Positions 11,638-21,899 of a stretch of 64,000 bases of DNA are shown piece by piece; within the stretch, counting starts at the first letter, position 1; every line of letters begins with the position of its first letter. The position numbers and the translations under genes were made by a program. The DNA comes from Ambrosia x helenae (lineage: Eukaryota > Streptophyta > Magnoliopsida > Asterales > Asteraceae), in contig CM061223.1 in assembly GCA_030844895.1 (NCBI GenBank), positions 30,308,561 through 30,372,560 of the forward strand. Reading direction: 5' to 3'. The notes beneath the pieces are model-generated. The model did no database searches and had not been told where the DNA came from. It saw only the letters and a program-made list of their open reading frames with translations.

Positions 11638-11825
11638 TTGACCCGTAGCTGTTAACATAGCTTCAATTTGTGCCATTCTATTAAGCATAGCATCTTTATC
11701 CGCATTATCTTTTTCTTTTTGAGCCACCAAGCCCGCAATAATTCTTTCGAAGCTTTCTTTATCTTCATTTTTTTTCCTTAACAAACTCTTTAATAACCAA
11801 GTTCAACTTTTCAATCTACAAAACA
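11638..11825 (-). pseudogene. Possible En/Spm-associated protein, C-terminal coil
   Basis: The minus strand reads ESFERIIAGLVAQKEKD, then NADKDAMLNRMAQIEAML, an uninterrupted charged coil preceded by LVIKEFVKEKK and a break. Such a coil closes the plant Ptta/En/Spm accessory transposase proteins that CACTA elements encode. The assignment rests mainly on position inside a CACTA element; a coil alone is weak evidence. The region 11402-11637 is AT-rich without features. Confidence 0.35.
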
Positions 11826-12057
11826 AGCAATGAATATAATCAAGAAGTCGAAATTAACAAAACTAATAACGGGTCAAGGGAGTTGCACAATAACATAATC
11901 CAATTGTGAGTTACAATTCTAGTGCTAGAAGCCAAATAACATGTTCTGATATATTTACATACTATTACTAAGAATAAAATTTTACTTAAACAATCAGCAG
12001 AGATTGTCTAATCAACTCAATTCCAAAACATTCTAAATACAATAAAGGCATCAAACC

Positions 12058-12120
12058 TGACAATAAACTATCATTGGATCTAATTGACGATCATTGGGCC
12101 TAGCTGACCATCATTAACTC
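12058..12120. repeat. Short repeats around ATCATTGGRYCTA (left set)
   Basis: Units such as TATCATTGGATCTAATTGAC and GATCATTGGGCCTAGCTGAC follow each other. A second cluster with the same unit lies at 12936-13050 on the other side of the aminopeptidase fragment, in the same orientation. Confidence 0.65.
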
Positions 12121-12228
12121 CTGATAACATCATGACCATCACACACAACTTCTTCCACAATTCAAAAACCCTAAAAGACCAAATAAATAATAATAATCCT
12201 ACTGTAAAAAAAACCTATATAAAAAACA

Positions 12229-12617
12229 GATCTTTAAGAACTCCAGTAAAATTAATCTCCAACACACCCTTTCCTACAGTGAGAGGCTGATTAAAAACCA
12301 AGATAATCATCTCAACATCATTCTCCACCGCCTGGTGAGCATCCCAAACTACAAAATAAAAAAAAAAAAAAAGAATGAAGTAATTACTAATTACATGGTT
12401 ATTTGAGTATATAAAAAAGGGGTCATGAATCACAAGATCAATTGAATTCAAGAGAAGGAAGCGAGTGGAGTCGAAGATAGACACGTCAACAGTTACAGTG
12501 CCAGAGAAGGTGCATAATTGGAGGTTGGGATTGAGAGTTAGGTGGTAACGATGTGGAATAGCGAAGTTTGGAAGCCTGTGTTGGCCTTTGAAGTGGTGTT
12601 TCGTTGTTTTGGTTCAT
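12229..12617 (-). pseudogene. Captured N-terminal fragment of a plant M1 aminopeptidase (APM1-like)
   Basis: The minus strand reads FKGQHRLPNFAIPHRYHLTL, then CTFSGTVTVDVSIFDSTRFL and LLNSIDLVIHD, and after an intron-like T-rich gap VENDVEMIILVFNQPL and GKGVLEINFTGVLKD. Plant APM1, the puromycin-sensitive M1 aminopeptidase, begins with the same series: FKGQ.RLP.FA.P.RY, L.L.PDL..CTFSG.V, then a late EDEILVLEF and GVL...F.G.LND strand pair. Only the N-terminal beta domain is present; the HEXXH zinc site is absent, so it cannot be an enzyme. Exon 1 lies near 12420-12617 and exon 2 near 12229-12349. A candidate ATG at 12615-12617 is one base out of frame. It sits inside a CACTA element, so transposon capture is the natural explanation. 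Confidence 0.8.
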
Positions 12618-12935
12618 GGTGTTTAGTGGAGTTGTGGTGAAGTTGCAGGTTCTGTGCTACTAAGATAAAAAGATGATTAATATTATTATTGTTAGGGTTT
12701 CAAATTTGTGTGCAGAGGTGTTTTAAAAAAAAGGGAAAGATGATGAGGGACATGGATTGATAATTTTACCCATGGTTTTAATGAAGTTAACTGAGACTTT
12801 TAACCCAGTTAGTGATAAAGGACACAATATGCAAGAAATAAAGAGATTTTGGACATAAAATGCACAAAAATAATAATAAAAGACACGTTTCATAATTTCA
12901 GTGATACATTAAGGAAACAAAGTGTAGTTTTGTCA

Positions 12936-13050
12936 ATTGACTATTATTGGGTCTAAATGACCTTCATTGGGTCTAAGTGACGATGATTCAATCTAACTGA
13001 CCGTCTTTGGGCTAATTGACCATCATTGGATCTAATTGTCGATAAAATAG
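12936..13050. repeat. Short repeats around ATCATTGGRYCTA (right set)
   Basis: About five units of 22-24 bases (TTGGGTCTAAATGACC, TTGGGTCTAAGTGACG, TTGGATCTAATTG) occur in a row, matching the cluster at 12058. Together they bracket the captured gene fragment. Confidence 0.65.
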
Positions 13051-13994
13051 TTATAGTTAGTAGTTTTGTTTCTTTCATTATCTGTGGCTACTAAATGACA
13101 CATTTTTTCGTAAAGTGTGGGTAAAGGTTTCAAAAGATGTAATTTTGGTCACATGAATAAAAAATCCAAAAAAACATGTTTTTGTTTATTTCATTTGTTG
13201 TTTTTTTATAAATTATTAATTCTTAATTCTTTCTATCATTTTTTCTCACGAATTTACCTTATCTTAGTTACCTTATCTTATAATACATATTTTGGTGTAA
13301 AATCGATTGCTAAATTTGCTACCATTTTCTAAGTAGCAACTTTTGGTGACAATATCCTAGTTTTATCATGGCTAACATGATAGCAATTTAGTCTCAAAAT
13401 TTACCACTGATTAGCTACCATATATATATGCATTACGCTTTAAGAAATAGCTCCCTAAATTTGCTACCGCTAAGGTGGTCACAATTCAATAAGTTTGTTG
13501 ATTTTTTTTTTATAAATTATTATTTTCTAATTCTTTCTTATTATTTTTCTCACGAATTTATCACACAAAAAAAATTGTGTCAAAATTTGCAACCAATTAG
13601 TTACCTTATCTTATAATACATATTTTGGTGTAAAATCGGTTACTAAATTTGCTACCATTTTTCTAGGTAGCAACTTTTAGTGACAATAGCTCAGTTTTCT
13701 AGTAGTGTGTATGAATTGAGTCCGCCTCTTACCGATCGGAAAAAAATGAGTCCGGTCCTGCCGATTTGATCTTCAAGCTTCGCCACTTCACATAGAAGCA
13801 CAAACACAATCAAATTTGAATCATGGGGCATGGCAATCTTAAGCCACACAATAAGGCTATGTGTTATGAGGCGTCATTGGGATGCCACCTAAGCACCGCC
13901 AGACACAGTACACCGTCTATGTGACTCCTATATATGTAACGTATTCTTTTTTACATTTTACACCTCCCACAACACATATCCTATCATATCATAA

Positions 13995-14293
13995 GACCAC
14001 AGGGAGGGGAGGGGGGGGGGGGTGAAGCGCCATGTGGCACTTGTGGGACCCATGTGAGGGGAAAATTATGGGGAGTGGAAGGGGGGAAAGGGGGTGAAAA
14101 GAATAATATTATATTAGGTTAAAGTTAAAAAAAAAAAGAAAAAAAATCGGCCAATAAGCCTTCTCCACGTGGCTTCCTCCTCCCCCCCACGCCGGTGATT
14201 TCTTCCCCGCCCTCTTCCACGGCACCTAGGTGTGGTATTCCCGCCCTTGAAACCCCTCCCCGCCCTCACCTTCCCGCCCACTCCCTCCCACTC
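13995..14293. mobile_element. Tourist-like MITE (PIF/Harbinger class)
   Basis: The ends are GACCACAGGGAGGGGAGGG and, reversed from the right, GAGTGGGAGGGAGTGGGCG, flanked on both sides by TAA, the usual PIF/Harbinger target. The interior is G/C-skewed with long G, A and C runs and the word CCACGTGGC. The minus-strand open reading here is only a by-product of the composition. Neither 13708-13994 nor 14294-14638 shows a feature. Confidence 0.6.
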
Positions 14294-14638
14294 TAAACCC
14301 CGAGAGATCAATGCAATTGGAAATAGTTTACGGCTGAAAAAGATTTAAAATCATACCAAATTGGTTTCCATGTGCTATGAAGTAAATGGCCCTCCCTAAC
14401 ATACCCTCTTAGGTTAGCATTTATAGTGGAACCTAACTCATCTCAGTGAGGATATATCAATAAATTATGTATCAGCTATTTATATTGGTGTCGCCTTTTG
14501 CTTTGCAATTACATGTATACTAGATTATATCTTTTGGGAGTGTCTCGATGTTGCGAAAATCTAATATGACATGTTAATTTTACATATGAAATAGACTGGT
14601 GCGCTTTACAGTTACATGCAAGAAAGCCTCAGGTAGCA

Positions 14639-15690
14639 CTTAACCTAAAACAATTAACAATGTATCTCAAATGTTAATGCCTAAACTTAAACAATTTATA
14701 ATTCTAATGTTAACATCTAACCTAAAACAGTGTATGACTTTAATATTAATATATAGGGAATATTTCACTTAATAGTAATCAATTTTTTAGGAGTGTTCTA
14801 ATTAGGTCACTAATAAAAAATTTTGTTCCAATTAAATCATTAAAGTTTATTTTATGTTCCAAATCTATATAATTTACCTGAATAGCAGGTAAACTAACTT
14901 ATATGACTTTTATTTAAGTAATTTTTTTAACATGTTGAGATAAATAATTATAGAAATAAAACAAATTAAATTAAACATTCAAACTACCGTGATTTCTTGC
15001 CATACACAAGTAATTTTCTACAAATTTCAACACACTGTAACTTTTAAATTATATAAACAAAAAAATCAAACGGTAAATGAAGAAGTTTTGAAAGCAATTT
15101 TTTGTCTAAATTGTTTTTTTTTTTCACAAAATTCAATGAGAAAGAGGTTAATCGTTTTTAAATTCTTTTTTCTGTTTCGATTGAATAGATTATATATTCA
15201 CCAAGGTTGATCGTTTTTTAAATTCCTTTTTTTGCAATTTTTTTTTTATTTTTCCGTGTTTTTAAGTTTCGCAACTTTTAGAAAATATTTGCAATTTTCT
15301 AACCATGTTTAACACTTATGAGCCATGTCAACATATTAAAAAAAAAAACTAAATAAATGTCATGTAGGACGGATTACCTTCTGTTTAGGTAAAATATCTA
15401 GGATTGAAACATAAAACTAAACTTTAGTGACCTGATTGGAACAATTTTTTTTATGAGTGACCTAATTAAAACAATCCTAAAACTTGTTTACTATTTAATA
15501 AAGTTACCCCTAATATATAACCTAAAACAATGTACAACTCCAATGCTAACACCTAACCTAAAACAATGTAGAATTCCAATGTAACTCGAATATTAACACT
15601 TATATTAAAGACTAAACAAATGTACAACTCTAACATACTAATATTGATACCTAACCTAAAACAATGTATAACTCTATTAACCTATTCGGC
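14639..15690. repeat. Minisatellite AACCTAAAACAATGTA..., interrupted by a MITE
   Basis: Units of roughly 36-45 bases carrying CCTAAAACAATGTA, an AACTCCAATG word and TAACA occur at 14639-14746 and resume at 15520-15690. The foldback element at 14756-15510 splits the array. Confidence 0.75.
14756..15510. mobile_element. Mutator-type foldback MITE with long inverted repeats
   Basis: The first roughly 130 bases match the last 130 in reverse, for example AATTAGGTCACTAATAAAAA against its counterpart in the right arm, with a few mismatches. The flanks carry the 9-bp direct duplication TAATATATA (14747-14755 and 15511-15519). Long terminal inverted repeats with a 9-bp target duplication are the Mutator signature. 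The middle is AT-rich with T runs and no gene. Confidence 0.85.
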
Positions 15691-15774
15691 TCTGGCTGAA
15701 AATAGAATTCATATTTAATGGTTTGAACATAATTAGTGACTTGCCTATACATGATTAATAAATTACCTAAACAC

Positions 15775-15874
15775 NNNNNNNNNNNNNNNNNNNNNNNNNN
15801 NNNNNNNNNNNNNNNNNNNNNNNNNNNNNNNNNNNNNNNNNNNNNNNNNNNNNNNNNNNNNNNNNNNNNNNNNN
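15775..15874. other. Assembly gap (100 N)
   Basis: Exactly 100 N, the customary placeholder for a gap of unknown size. The sequence to its right starts in the middle of a retrotransposon gag, so the left end of the Gypsy cluster is hidden here. Confidence 0.99.
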
Positions 15875-16810
15875 CAGCTGCCATAATGATGGAACCCCAC
15901 ATTGATTGCACTCCGGCAGTTTCCCCGTGTACCCTCTTGCCTCTGGCCCGAAGACGATCCCAAAGCCTCAGTCTTCCTCACCTGTTGTTGCGGTTGACCC
16001 GTACTTGCACTCTTCCCAGCACCATCCCACTTTCGCTTGTTGTCCGCAGGGGCTTTCACAGCAGCACCCCTTGGAGTAGAACGCCCTCAGCACCTTCATG
16101 TTGGTCAGCTTGTGAGCTGCCCGAACAGTGGCCAACATAGTATTGTGATCAGCAGCGGCAACAAGTCCAGCAACCTCCGGCACAAACCCAGCAACGTAGT
16201 GCTCAATCCTCCGGTACTCCGGTGTAGCCAAACCGGGGCACATCACAGCCAACTCGTTGTGCCTAGCAGTAAACTCCTCGATCTCCGACCCAACCATCTT
16301 CAGATTCCAAAACTCATGCTCCAACTTCATAATCTCGTCTCTTGGGCAATACTCTGCCCTCAACATCTGAACAAACTCGGTCCACGGCATAGCATTGGCC
16401 TCACCCAGACCAAGGTTCGCAGTGGTGGAGTTCCACCAGGTCAACGCATGTCCCTCCAGTGTAGCAGACGCATACTTGACGCGATCAGCGTCGGGACAGT
16501 TACACATAGCAAACACCGACTCAATCTTCTCCAACCACCTAAGTAGTCCACCGCTCCTTCAGTCCCCATTGAAGAAATGGGGCTTACAGTCCATAAACTC
16601 TTGTAGGTGCACCCAGACTGTCCCTGATTAGTGTTTCCCAGGTCTGCTGAGCAGCCTGGAAAGCAGCCAACGCAACGTTCAACTGTTGCTGTAACATATG
16701 CTCCAACTCTGCCTGAGTCATGGTGATGTTCCCACCACCTCGTCCACCGCCATTGCGACCCCCGCCGCCACACGGCGTCCACCAGCAACGTCCACCAGCG
16801 CGACCAGACA
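15875..16810 (-). pseudogene. Gypsy gag, left copy (broken, cut by the gap)
   Basis: On the minus strand the reading begins near 16810 with MSGRAGGRCWW and a Gly/Arg-rich start. It continues through MTQAELEHMLQQQLNVALAA and the retrotransposon gag core (WWNSTTANLG, LRAEYCPRDEIMKLEHEFW, EIEEFTARHNELAVMCP, YRRIEHYVAGFVPE). Several one- or two-base indels break the frame, for instance near 16560, 16610 and 16074-16095. The zinc knuckles are lost in the gap. The copy is nearly identical to 20245-21489 but carries different frameshifts, so both decayed independently after duplication. The core resembles chromovirus (Tekay/Del-like) gag. Confidence 0.85.
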
Positions 16811-17111
16811 TGTTCTGCCAAACATGAGACAAGACACTCAAACCACCAACAGATCGAGCTACAAGTGACCCAAACGAATTTAGAACATGGTTCCAGCATG
16901 ACCATTAGTCCGAACACGAAGTCCACCAAGATTTTCATGCATTTCGATTTATGATTTCGTGTGCACCCGAAATAACAAATCGCTCTACATGGTCCTCTAG
17001 GCGTGCTCCTAGCTAGAACTTCAAATCACCCCGATACACACATTCCTAAAATAACGCGATACTGTGTGATGAGGACACCGGCACCCCGACAAGGCTAGTA
17101 TGTTTACCAAA
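16811..17111 (-). other. Retrotransposon leader lacking its primer site
   Basis: This matches 21490-21795 of the right copy, then jumps directly into LTR sequence at 17112. A segment of about 112 bases present on the right (21796-21907), containing the primer-binding site and LTR tip, is missing. The join falls at a short shared GACAC/CACAC word, as in a small deletion between microrepeats. Confidence 0.8.
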
Positions 17112-19776
17112 TGACACCCTCAAATTACCACTGCGGAGTTTTACCGCGAGGCGCGTGACACACCAGGATCCAAGTCAACGGTCACAATAAACAACACTAT
17201 ATGATACGTAAAAATGACATGATCAAACCATTAAGTTTCAAAACTGTTCCAACACAGCGGAAGCATAATATGTGCTACAATTCAAAATGAAATATAAAGT
17301 CTGAAATGTTTAGCAAAACGTGCATATGATTCCTAGACGCCGTGAGACTCCGTGCGCCTATCGACAGCTGCTACCTTAGCGACCTGAGACAAACATGCTA
17401 AAAACGTCAGCAAATAATGCCGGTGAGTTCACAGGTTTTTAAGTAAAACGTTTCACGAACTTTTGAAAGACCATCATGATACTACCGACCGATGAAAACA
17501 CTCGTTAAATGTTTGGACTCCATAACGAACCTCCCAAACGAACTATCACCCACCGCAGTTAACGAACTACCATCCCATGGTCAACGAACTGCTTTACCAA
17601 AGCTAACGAACTACCATCCCATGGTCAACGAACTACTATGACATAGCTAACGAACTACCACATAGAGGCTAACGAACTACCGCACCACGGCTAACGAACT
17701 GCCACAACATAGGCCATATAATACGAAACATAAATGAATACCTTGAACCCAAATGAACACTCCCAAAACGTAGTGAATACGTGAGTACCCAAAAAACATA
17801 GTTGTCACGCCTTTTAGGAAAACACATTTGACACACGTTAAAGAACACAACATGTTTTCTCCCCCGAAAACGTAAAACCAGTAAAAGAGTGGGCCGTGAA
17901 ACTCACCTTAGATAGCGTTCCTCAAATATATGTAAAGATGTTTAGCCCTTGATAATCCCTCTACCGGAGATCTATCAAAATGTTCACATAAGTGTTTCCG
18001 ACTAATAACCATAAGGTTATCTAGTCCCCGATTGTCCAGATCATAACCAAGTATGTTTTTAAAACGTGTTTAAATGTTCAACCGACACACTAGACCGACC
18101 CGACATCCCGTTGGTGACCCATTACCCTAACTAATCAAGTACACATAGATTACACGCAAGGTTCAAGCATAAAACACTTAGTTTGTATCAAAAATCTCAT
18201 TTTTGTTAACGTAGGGTCGAATGTGGCTGTAAGTGGTCGAAGGTGTCCCTAAAGGTCGAATGTGGCTTTGAACTTCCACCTTCGCCCTTTTCTTCCCACC
18301 TTCGCCCATTTATGGCACCTTCGCCCCTTTAGCTTCCAGGTTCGACCCCTGGAATCCACCTTCGCCCGTTCGACTGGCCGAAGGTGTTCCAGGTTCGACC
18401 CTGCTGTGTTGTTTACTCAAAAACGCGTCCAAAAACATCCGAAAACATCACGAAACATCATGAGTTACAGCAGTCAAGCATCATTAATATATTCCTACGA
18501 AACCCTACAAATTTTACCCCAAAATCTATCCGTTTTACAAGTTTCCTAAAATAGTAAATTATGGAGATGTCACATCATCATGCATGAAAATATTACCCAA
18601 TTAGGAAACTTTCTGAAATCAATCAATAATCAGCTCATCATACTCGAATCATCATGAACAAGAAACCCCTATCATAACCTTATCATAACCATCCAAAAAC
18701 AAGCCCTAAATCTAACTAAAACCCCTTTAATCGTCAAAACACCATCAACAATCAAAGGTAACATGGTTCAATCATAACCCATTATTAAATAACAGCCCTA
18801 GGTTGTTATCATATCATCTATACAACAAGTAATCATCAAATAATGCACAATATCATATTAACACATGTTTAGTTTGCATAAAAACTCATTGTTTATGAAT
18901 AGGTTTTATTTAGAAAGATATTAGGAAGGTTTTTACCCATAAAACATGTTGATATCAGATCTGGACCCTTGGGGTTTAGATGAAAACAAGTTAAAATTGT
19001 TTAAAAGGATTTGGAATGAAGAACACACCTTAGATTTTCACTTGTAATGATTTAGAGAGTTAGGTTATGAAAAACAAGCTCAAAAACTCCTTCCCCAATG
19101 ATAATAGCTGATAGAGAGTGTTTGGAGGCGTTTAGGGTTTGTGAAATGGTGAAAAATGGCTAAGGATGGTATTTATACCAGGTCCAGGTTCGCCCATTTT
19201 ATGTGGTCGAATGTGGAACTTTTCCACATTCGCCCATTTGTAATGGTCGAGTGTGGAATCTTTCCACATTCGCCCACTTTGTTTCTACATTCGCCCATTT
19301 CTCAAGTTCCATTTCCACATTCGCCCACTATTTCCACATTCAGGTCATCAGCACTTTTTAACACATGTTAACAGCACTTTTTAACACATGTTAACTTTTT
19401 TCCAGATTTCCAGTTTGTCGTGTTTAACGCATTCTAACACATCTTAACACATAAGCATGCATCCATAGTCTATATTTAGCATATTTATGCACGTATAATC
19501 GTTTGTACATCGTTTAAGCAAGTATAAGTATACAATCCACCACACGACCCATAATCTACACATATACTTAATTAGTTCATGTAATGTCACCAACAACGGA
19601 ACCCGGTACTAGTGTATTCCCAAAATGACTCCCAATGATCCTCCGGATCATTGAACCCTGGACAATCCTAATCTGACCCGACTCAACTAACCCAGTTAAG
19701 TTTGTTTATAAACGTTTCTCGCTAAGGTAGACTTATGTGTTCATAAAGTGTTGACTCAAACATGCGGGTGTCACAT
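17112..19776 (-). mobile_element. Gypsy LTR, middle copy (one tip deleted)
   Basis: The copy is near-identical over about 2.66 kb to the LTR at 21900-24566. It ends at 19776 in GGGTGTCACA, the reverse of a TGTGACACCC start. Its other tip (TGTCACACC) has been lost together with the primer site. It holds a minus-strand TATA word (TATAAATA, 19170-19177), an AACGAACT minisatellite (17520-17705) and clusters of TTCGCCC words. The open reading at 19156-19371 is a product of those clusters and not a gene. Confidence 0.9.
17520..17705. repeat. AACGAACT minisatellite inside the LTR
   Basis: TAACGAACTACC and variants (CAACGAACTGC, CAACGAACTACT) recur about nine times at steps of roughly 19-30 bases. 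The other LTR has the same array at 22310-22490. Confidence 0.8.
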
Positions 19777-20244
19777 CATCCCCCTGTTGAAAGAATTTTC
19801 GTCCCGAAAATTTCCCGAAGTCAAAGAGAACGAAGCGACAAAAGAAAAATTTTCCCGGTCGTCACATCATCCCCCTGTTGAAAGGAATCTCGCCCCGAGA
19901 TTCACTCTTCGACAGTAATGAGTGTCGACCTAACCCAAGTAACTCCTCCCAGAGCGCAAACAAAACGAGAACCATGAACGAAAGATGATATCAGCAGATA
20001 CCCTATGCCGGGAAACCGCCCTTCCCAAAGTGAATACAGAACAATGAATCCTCCTGATCGAAGGCCTACTAGAGACTACCATGATCGGTATAAATGATAC
20101 ACCGGTACCGTCCAAGTAACATCTCCAAAGGACCCACATCAGACTCATGAATGCAAAATGATGACCAAATACCAAACTGAATGCACACAATGAATACGAA
20201 TCGCCAAACAATGTGAACGAGAATGAATACGAGCATAACGAGAA
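19777..20244 (-). other. Residual 3' part of the Gypsy interior with two polypurine tracts
   Basis: On the minus strand, CAACAGGGGGATGATGTGAC occurs just before the LTR tip (about 19769-19790) and again about 93 bases upstream (about 19863-19885). Each is preceded by a TTCGGGACGAAA or CTCGGGGCGAGA type word, the usual run-up to a Gypsy polypurine tract. After the second tract the DNA continues TGTGACGACCGGG, which looks like the start of another LTR family. Pol is entirely missing between gag and this tail. Confidence 0.7.
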
Positions 20245-21489
20245 TCAAGAAAAGAATACTCACCAGTAACAGTGTCAGGATCCTCCTGGTTCTCCCTAGC
20301 GCCAATGACATAAACATGACCACGAGTAGTTCGACCGCCACCTTCGTTCCCTGCACCACCTGCAGTCCCTTGATTCAGCTTAGGACAATCACGTTTGAAG
20401 TGCCCAGTCTCCCCACAGTTATAACACCCTTGGTTCCCCTGAGGAACAGGGGCAGGGACAACCGCTTGGCCTGGAACTGTCTGTAGATTGACTCTACAGT
20501 TTTTAGCAACATGGCCCACACGCTTACAGCGTTGCAACGAAACTTCTCACAGCTGCCATAATGATGGAACCCACATTGATTGCACTCCGGCAGTTTCCCC
20601 GTGTACCCGTCTTGCCTCTGGCCCGAAGACGATCCCAAAGCCTCAGTCTTCATCACCTGTTGTTGCGGTTGACCCGTACTTGCACTCTTCCCAGCACCAT
20701 CCCACTTTCGCTTGTTGTCCGCAGGGCTTTCACAGCAGCACCCCTTGGAGGTAGAACGCCCTCAGCAACCTTCATGTTGGTCAGCTTGTGAGCTGCCCGA
20801 ACAGTGGCCAACATAGTAGTGTGATCAGCAGCGGCAACAAGTCCAGCAACCTCCGGCACTAACCCAGCAACGTAGTGCTCAATCCTCCGGTACTCCGGTG
20901 TAGCCAAACCGGGGCACATCACAGCCAACTCGTTGTGCCTAGCAGTAAACTCCTCGATCTCCGACCCAACCATCTTCAGATTCCAAAACTCATGCTCCAA
21001 CTTCATAATCTCGTCTCTTGGGCAATACTCTGCCCTCAACATCTGAACAAACTCGGTCCACGGCATAGCATTGGCCTCACCCAGACCAAGGTTCGCAGTG
21101 GTGGAGTTCCACCAGGTCAACGCATGTCCCTCCAGTGTAGCAGACGCATACTTGACGCGATCAGCGTCGGGACAGTTACACATAGCAAACACCGACTCAA
21201 TCTTCTCCAACCACCTAAGTAGTCCCACCGCTCCTTCAGTCCCATTGAAGAAATGGGGCTTACAGTCCATAAACTTCTTGTAGGTGCACCCAGACTGTCC
21301 CTGATTAGTGTTTCCCAGGGTCTGCTGAGCAGCCTGGAAAGCAGCCAACGCAACGTTCAACTGTTGTTGTAACATATGCTCCAACTCTGCCTGAGTCATG
21401 GTGATGTTCCCACCACCTCGTCCACCGCCATTGCGACCCCCGCCGCCACCACGGCGTCCACCAGCACGTCCACCAGCGCGACCAGACAT
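20245..21489 (-). pseudogene. Gypsy gag, right copy, broken, pol deleted
   Basis: On the minus strand the start is MSGRAGGRAGG (21489). The order is a Gly/Arg-rich N-terminus, a MTQAELEHMLQQQLNVALAA helix, then the retrotransposon gag domain (LTWWNSTTANL, LRAEYCPRDEIMKLEHEFW, YRRIEHYVAGLVPEVAGL). Two CCHC zinc knuckles end the protein; the second is CYNCGETGHFKRDC near 20390-20430. One-base losses near 20724 and 20533 shift the frame. After GHVYVIGA, where the protease should begin, homology ends near 20245, so protease, reverse transcriptase, RNase H and integrase are absent. Gag packages element RNA; this copy could act only with help from another element, and with its frameshifts probably not at all. 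Confidence 0.9.
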
Positions 21490-21883
21490 GTTCTGCCAAA
21501 CATGAGACAAGACACTCAAAACCACCAACAGATCGAGCTACAAGTGACCCAAACAAATTTAGAACATGGTTCCAGCATGACCATTAGTCCGAACACGAAG
21601 TCCACCAAGATTTTCATGCATTTCGATTTATGATTTCGTGTGCACCCGAAATAACAAATCGCTCTACATGGTCCTCTAGGCGTGCTCCTAGCTAGAACTT
21701 CAAATCACCCGATACACACATTCCTAAAATAACGCGATACTGTGTGATGAGGACACCGGCACCCCGACAAGGCTAGTATGTTTACCAAATGACACGACTC
21801 GTAACTATGTGTGACCGTCTAACGTGTGTGATACTCGGCTATAGACTAGACTCTACATGCAGTCCTAGTTCACTATAACCATT

Positions 21884-21896
21884 GGCTCTGATACCA
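21884..21896 (-). other. Primer-binding site (initiator Met tRNA)
   Basis: The minus strand reads TGGTATCAGAGCC three bases inside the LTR tip, the standard plant primer site complementary to the 3' end of initiator methionine tRNA. The left copy has lost it. Confidence 0.95.
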
Positions 21897-21899
21897 ATC

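Larger units (their letters stand above)
10850..13707 (-). mobile_element. CACTA (En/Spm) transposon, non-autonomous, 2.86 kb
   Basis: The left end is CACTACTAAAAAATTGGGCT and the right end reversed is CACTACTAGAAAACTGAGCT, with TGC and TGT as the flanking 3-mers (one mismatch from a 3-bp duplication). Subterminal DNA on both sides is crowded with GCTACCATTT/GCCACCA words, as expected for transposase-binding repeats. Inside are a short transposase-like coil (11638-11825) and a captured aminopeptidase fragment (12229-12617), both on the minus strand, hence the strand given. No full transposase is present. Confidence 0.85.

Noticed and set aside
14114..14311. Gly/Arg-rich minus-strand reading
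   Set aside because: It is generated by the C-rich and A-rich tracts of a MITE and has no homologous look.
15875..16200. CRISPR-like or prokaryotic features
   Set aside because: No regularly spaced identical repeats with unique spacers exist anywhere; intron signals, LTRs and tRNA-Met primer sites are plant nuclear.
18335..18360. T-arm-like CCAGGTTCGACCCCTGG in the Gypsy LTR
   Set aside because: It has no A box at proper distance and is one of many TTCG-containing repeat words there; a chance resemblance.
19156..19371. 71-residue reading MAKDGIYTRSRF..., identical at 23946-24161
   Set aside because: It lies in LTR DNA, antisense to the element, and is built of CATTCGCCCA repeats; its presence twice reflects LTR duplication only.
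20223..21633. Plus-strand readings across the gag region
   Set aside because: They are complements of the minus-strand gag, which has clear domain matches; the plus-strand translations resemble nothing.
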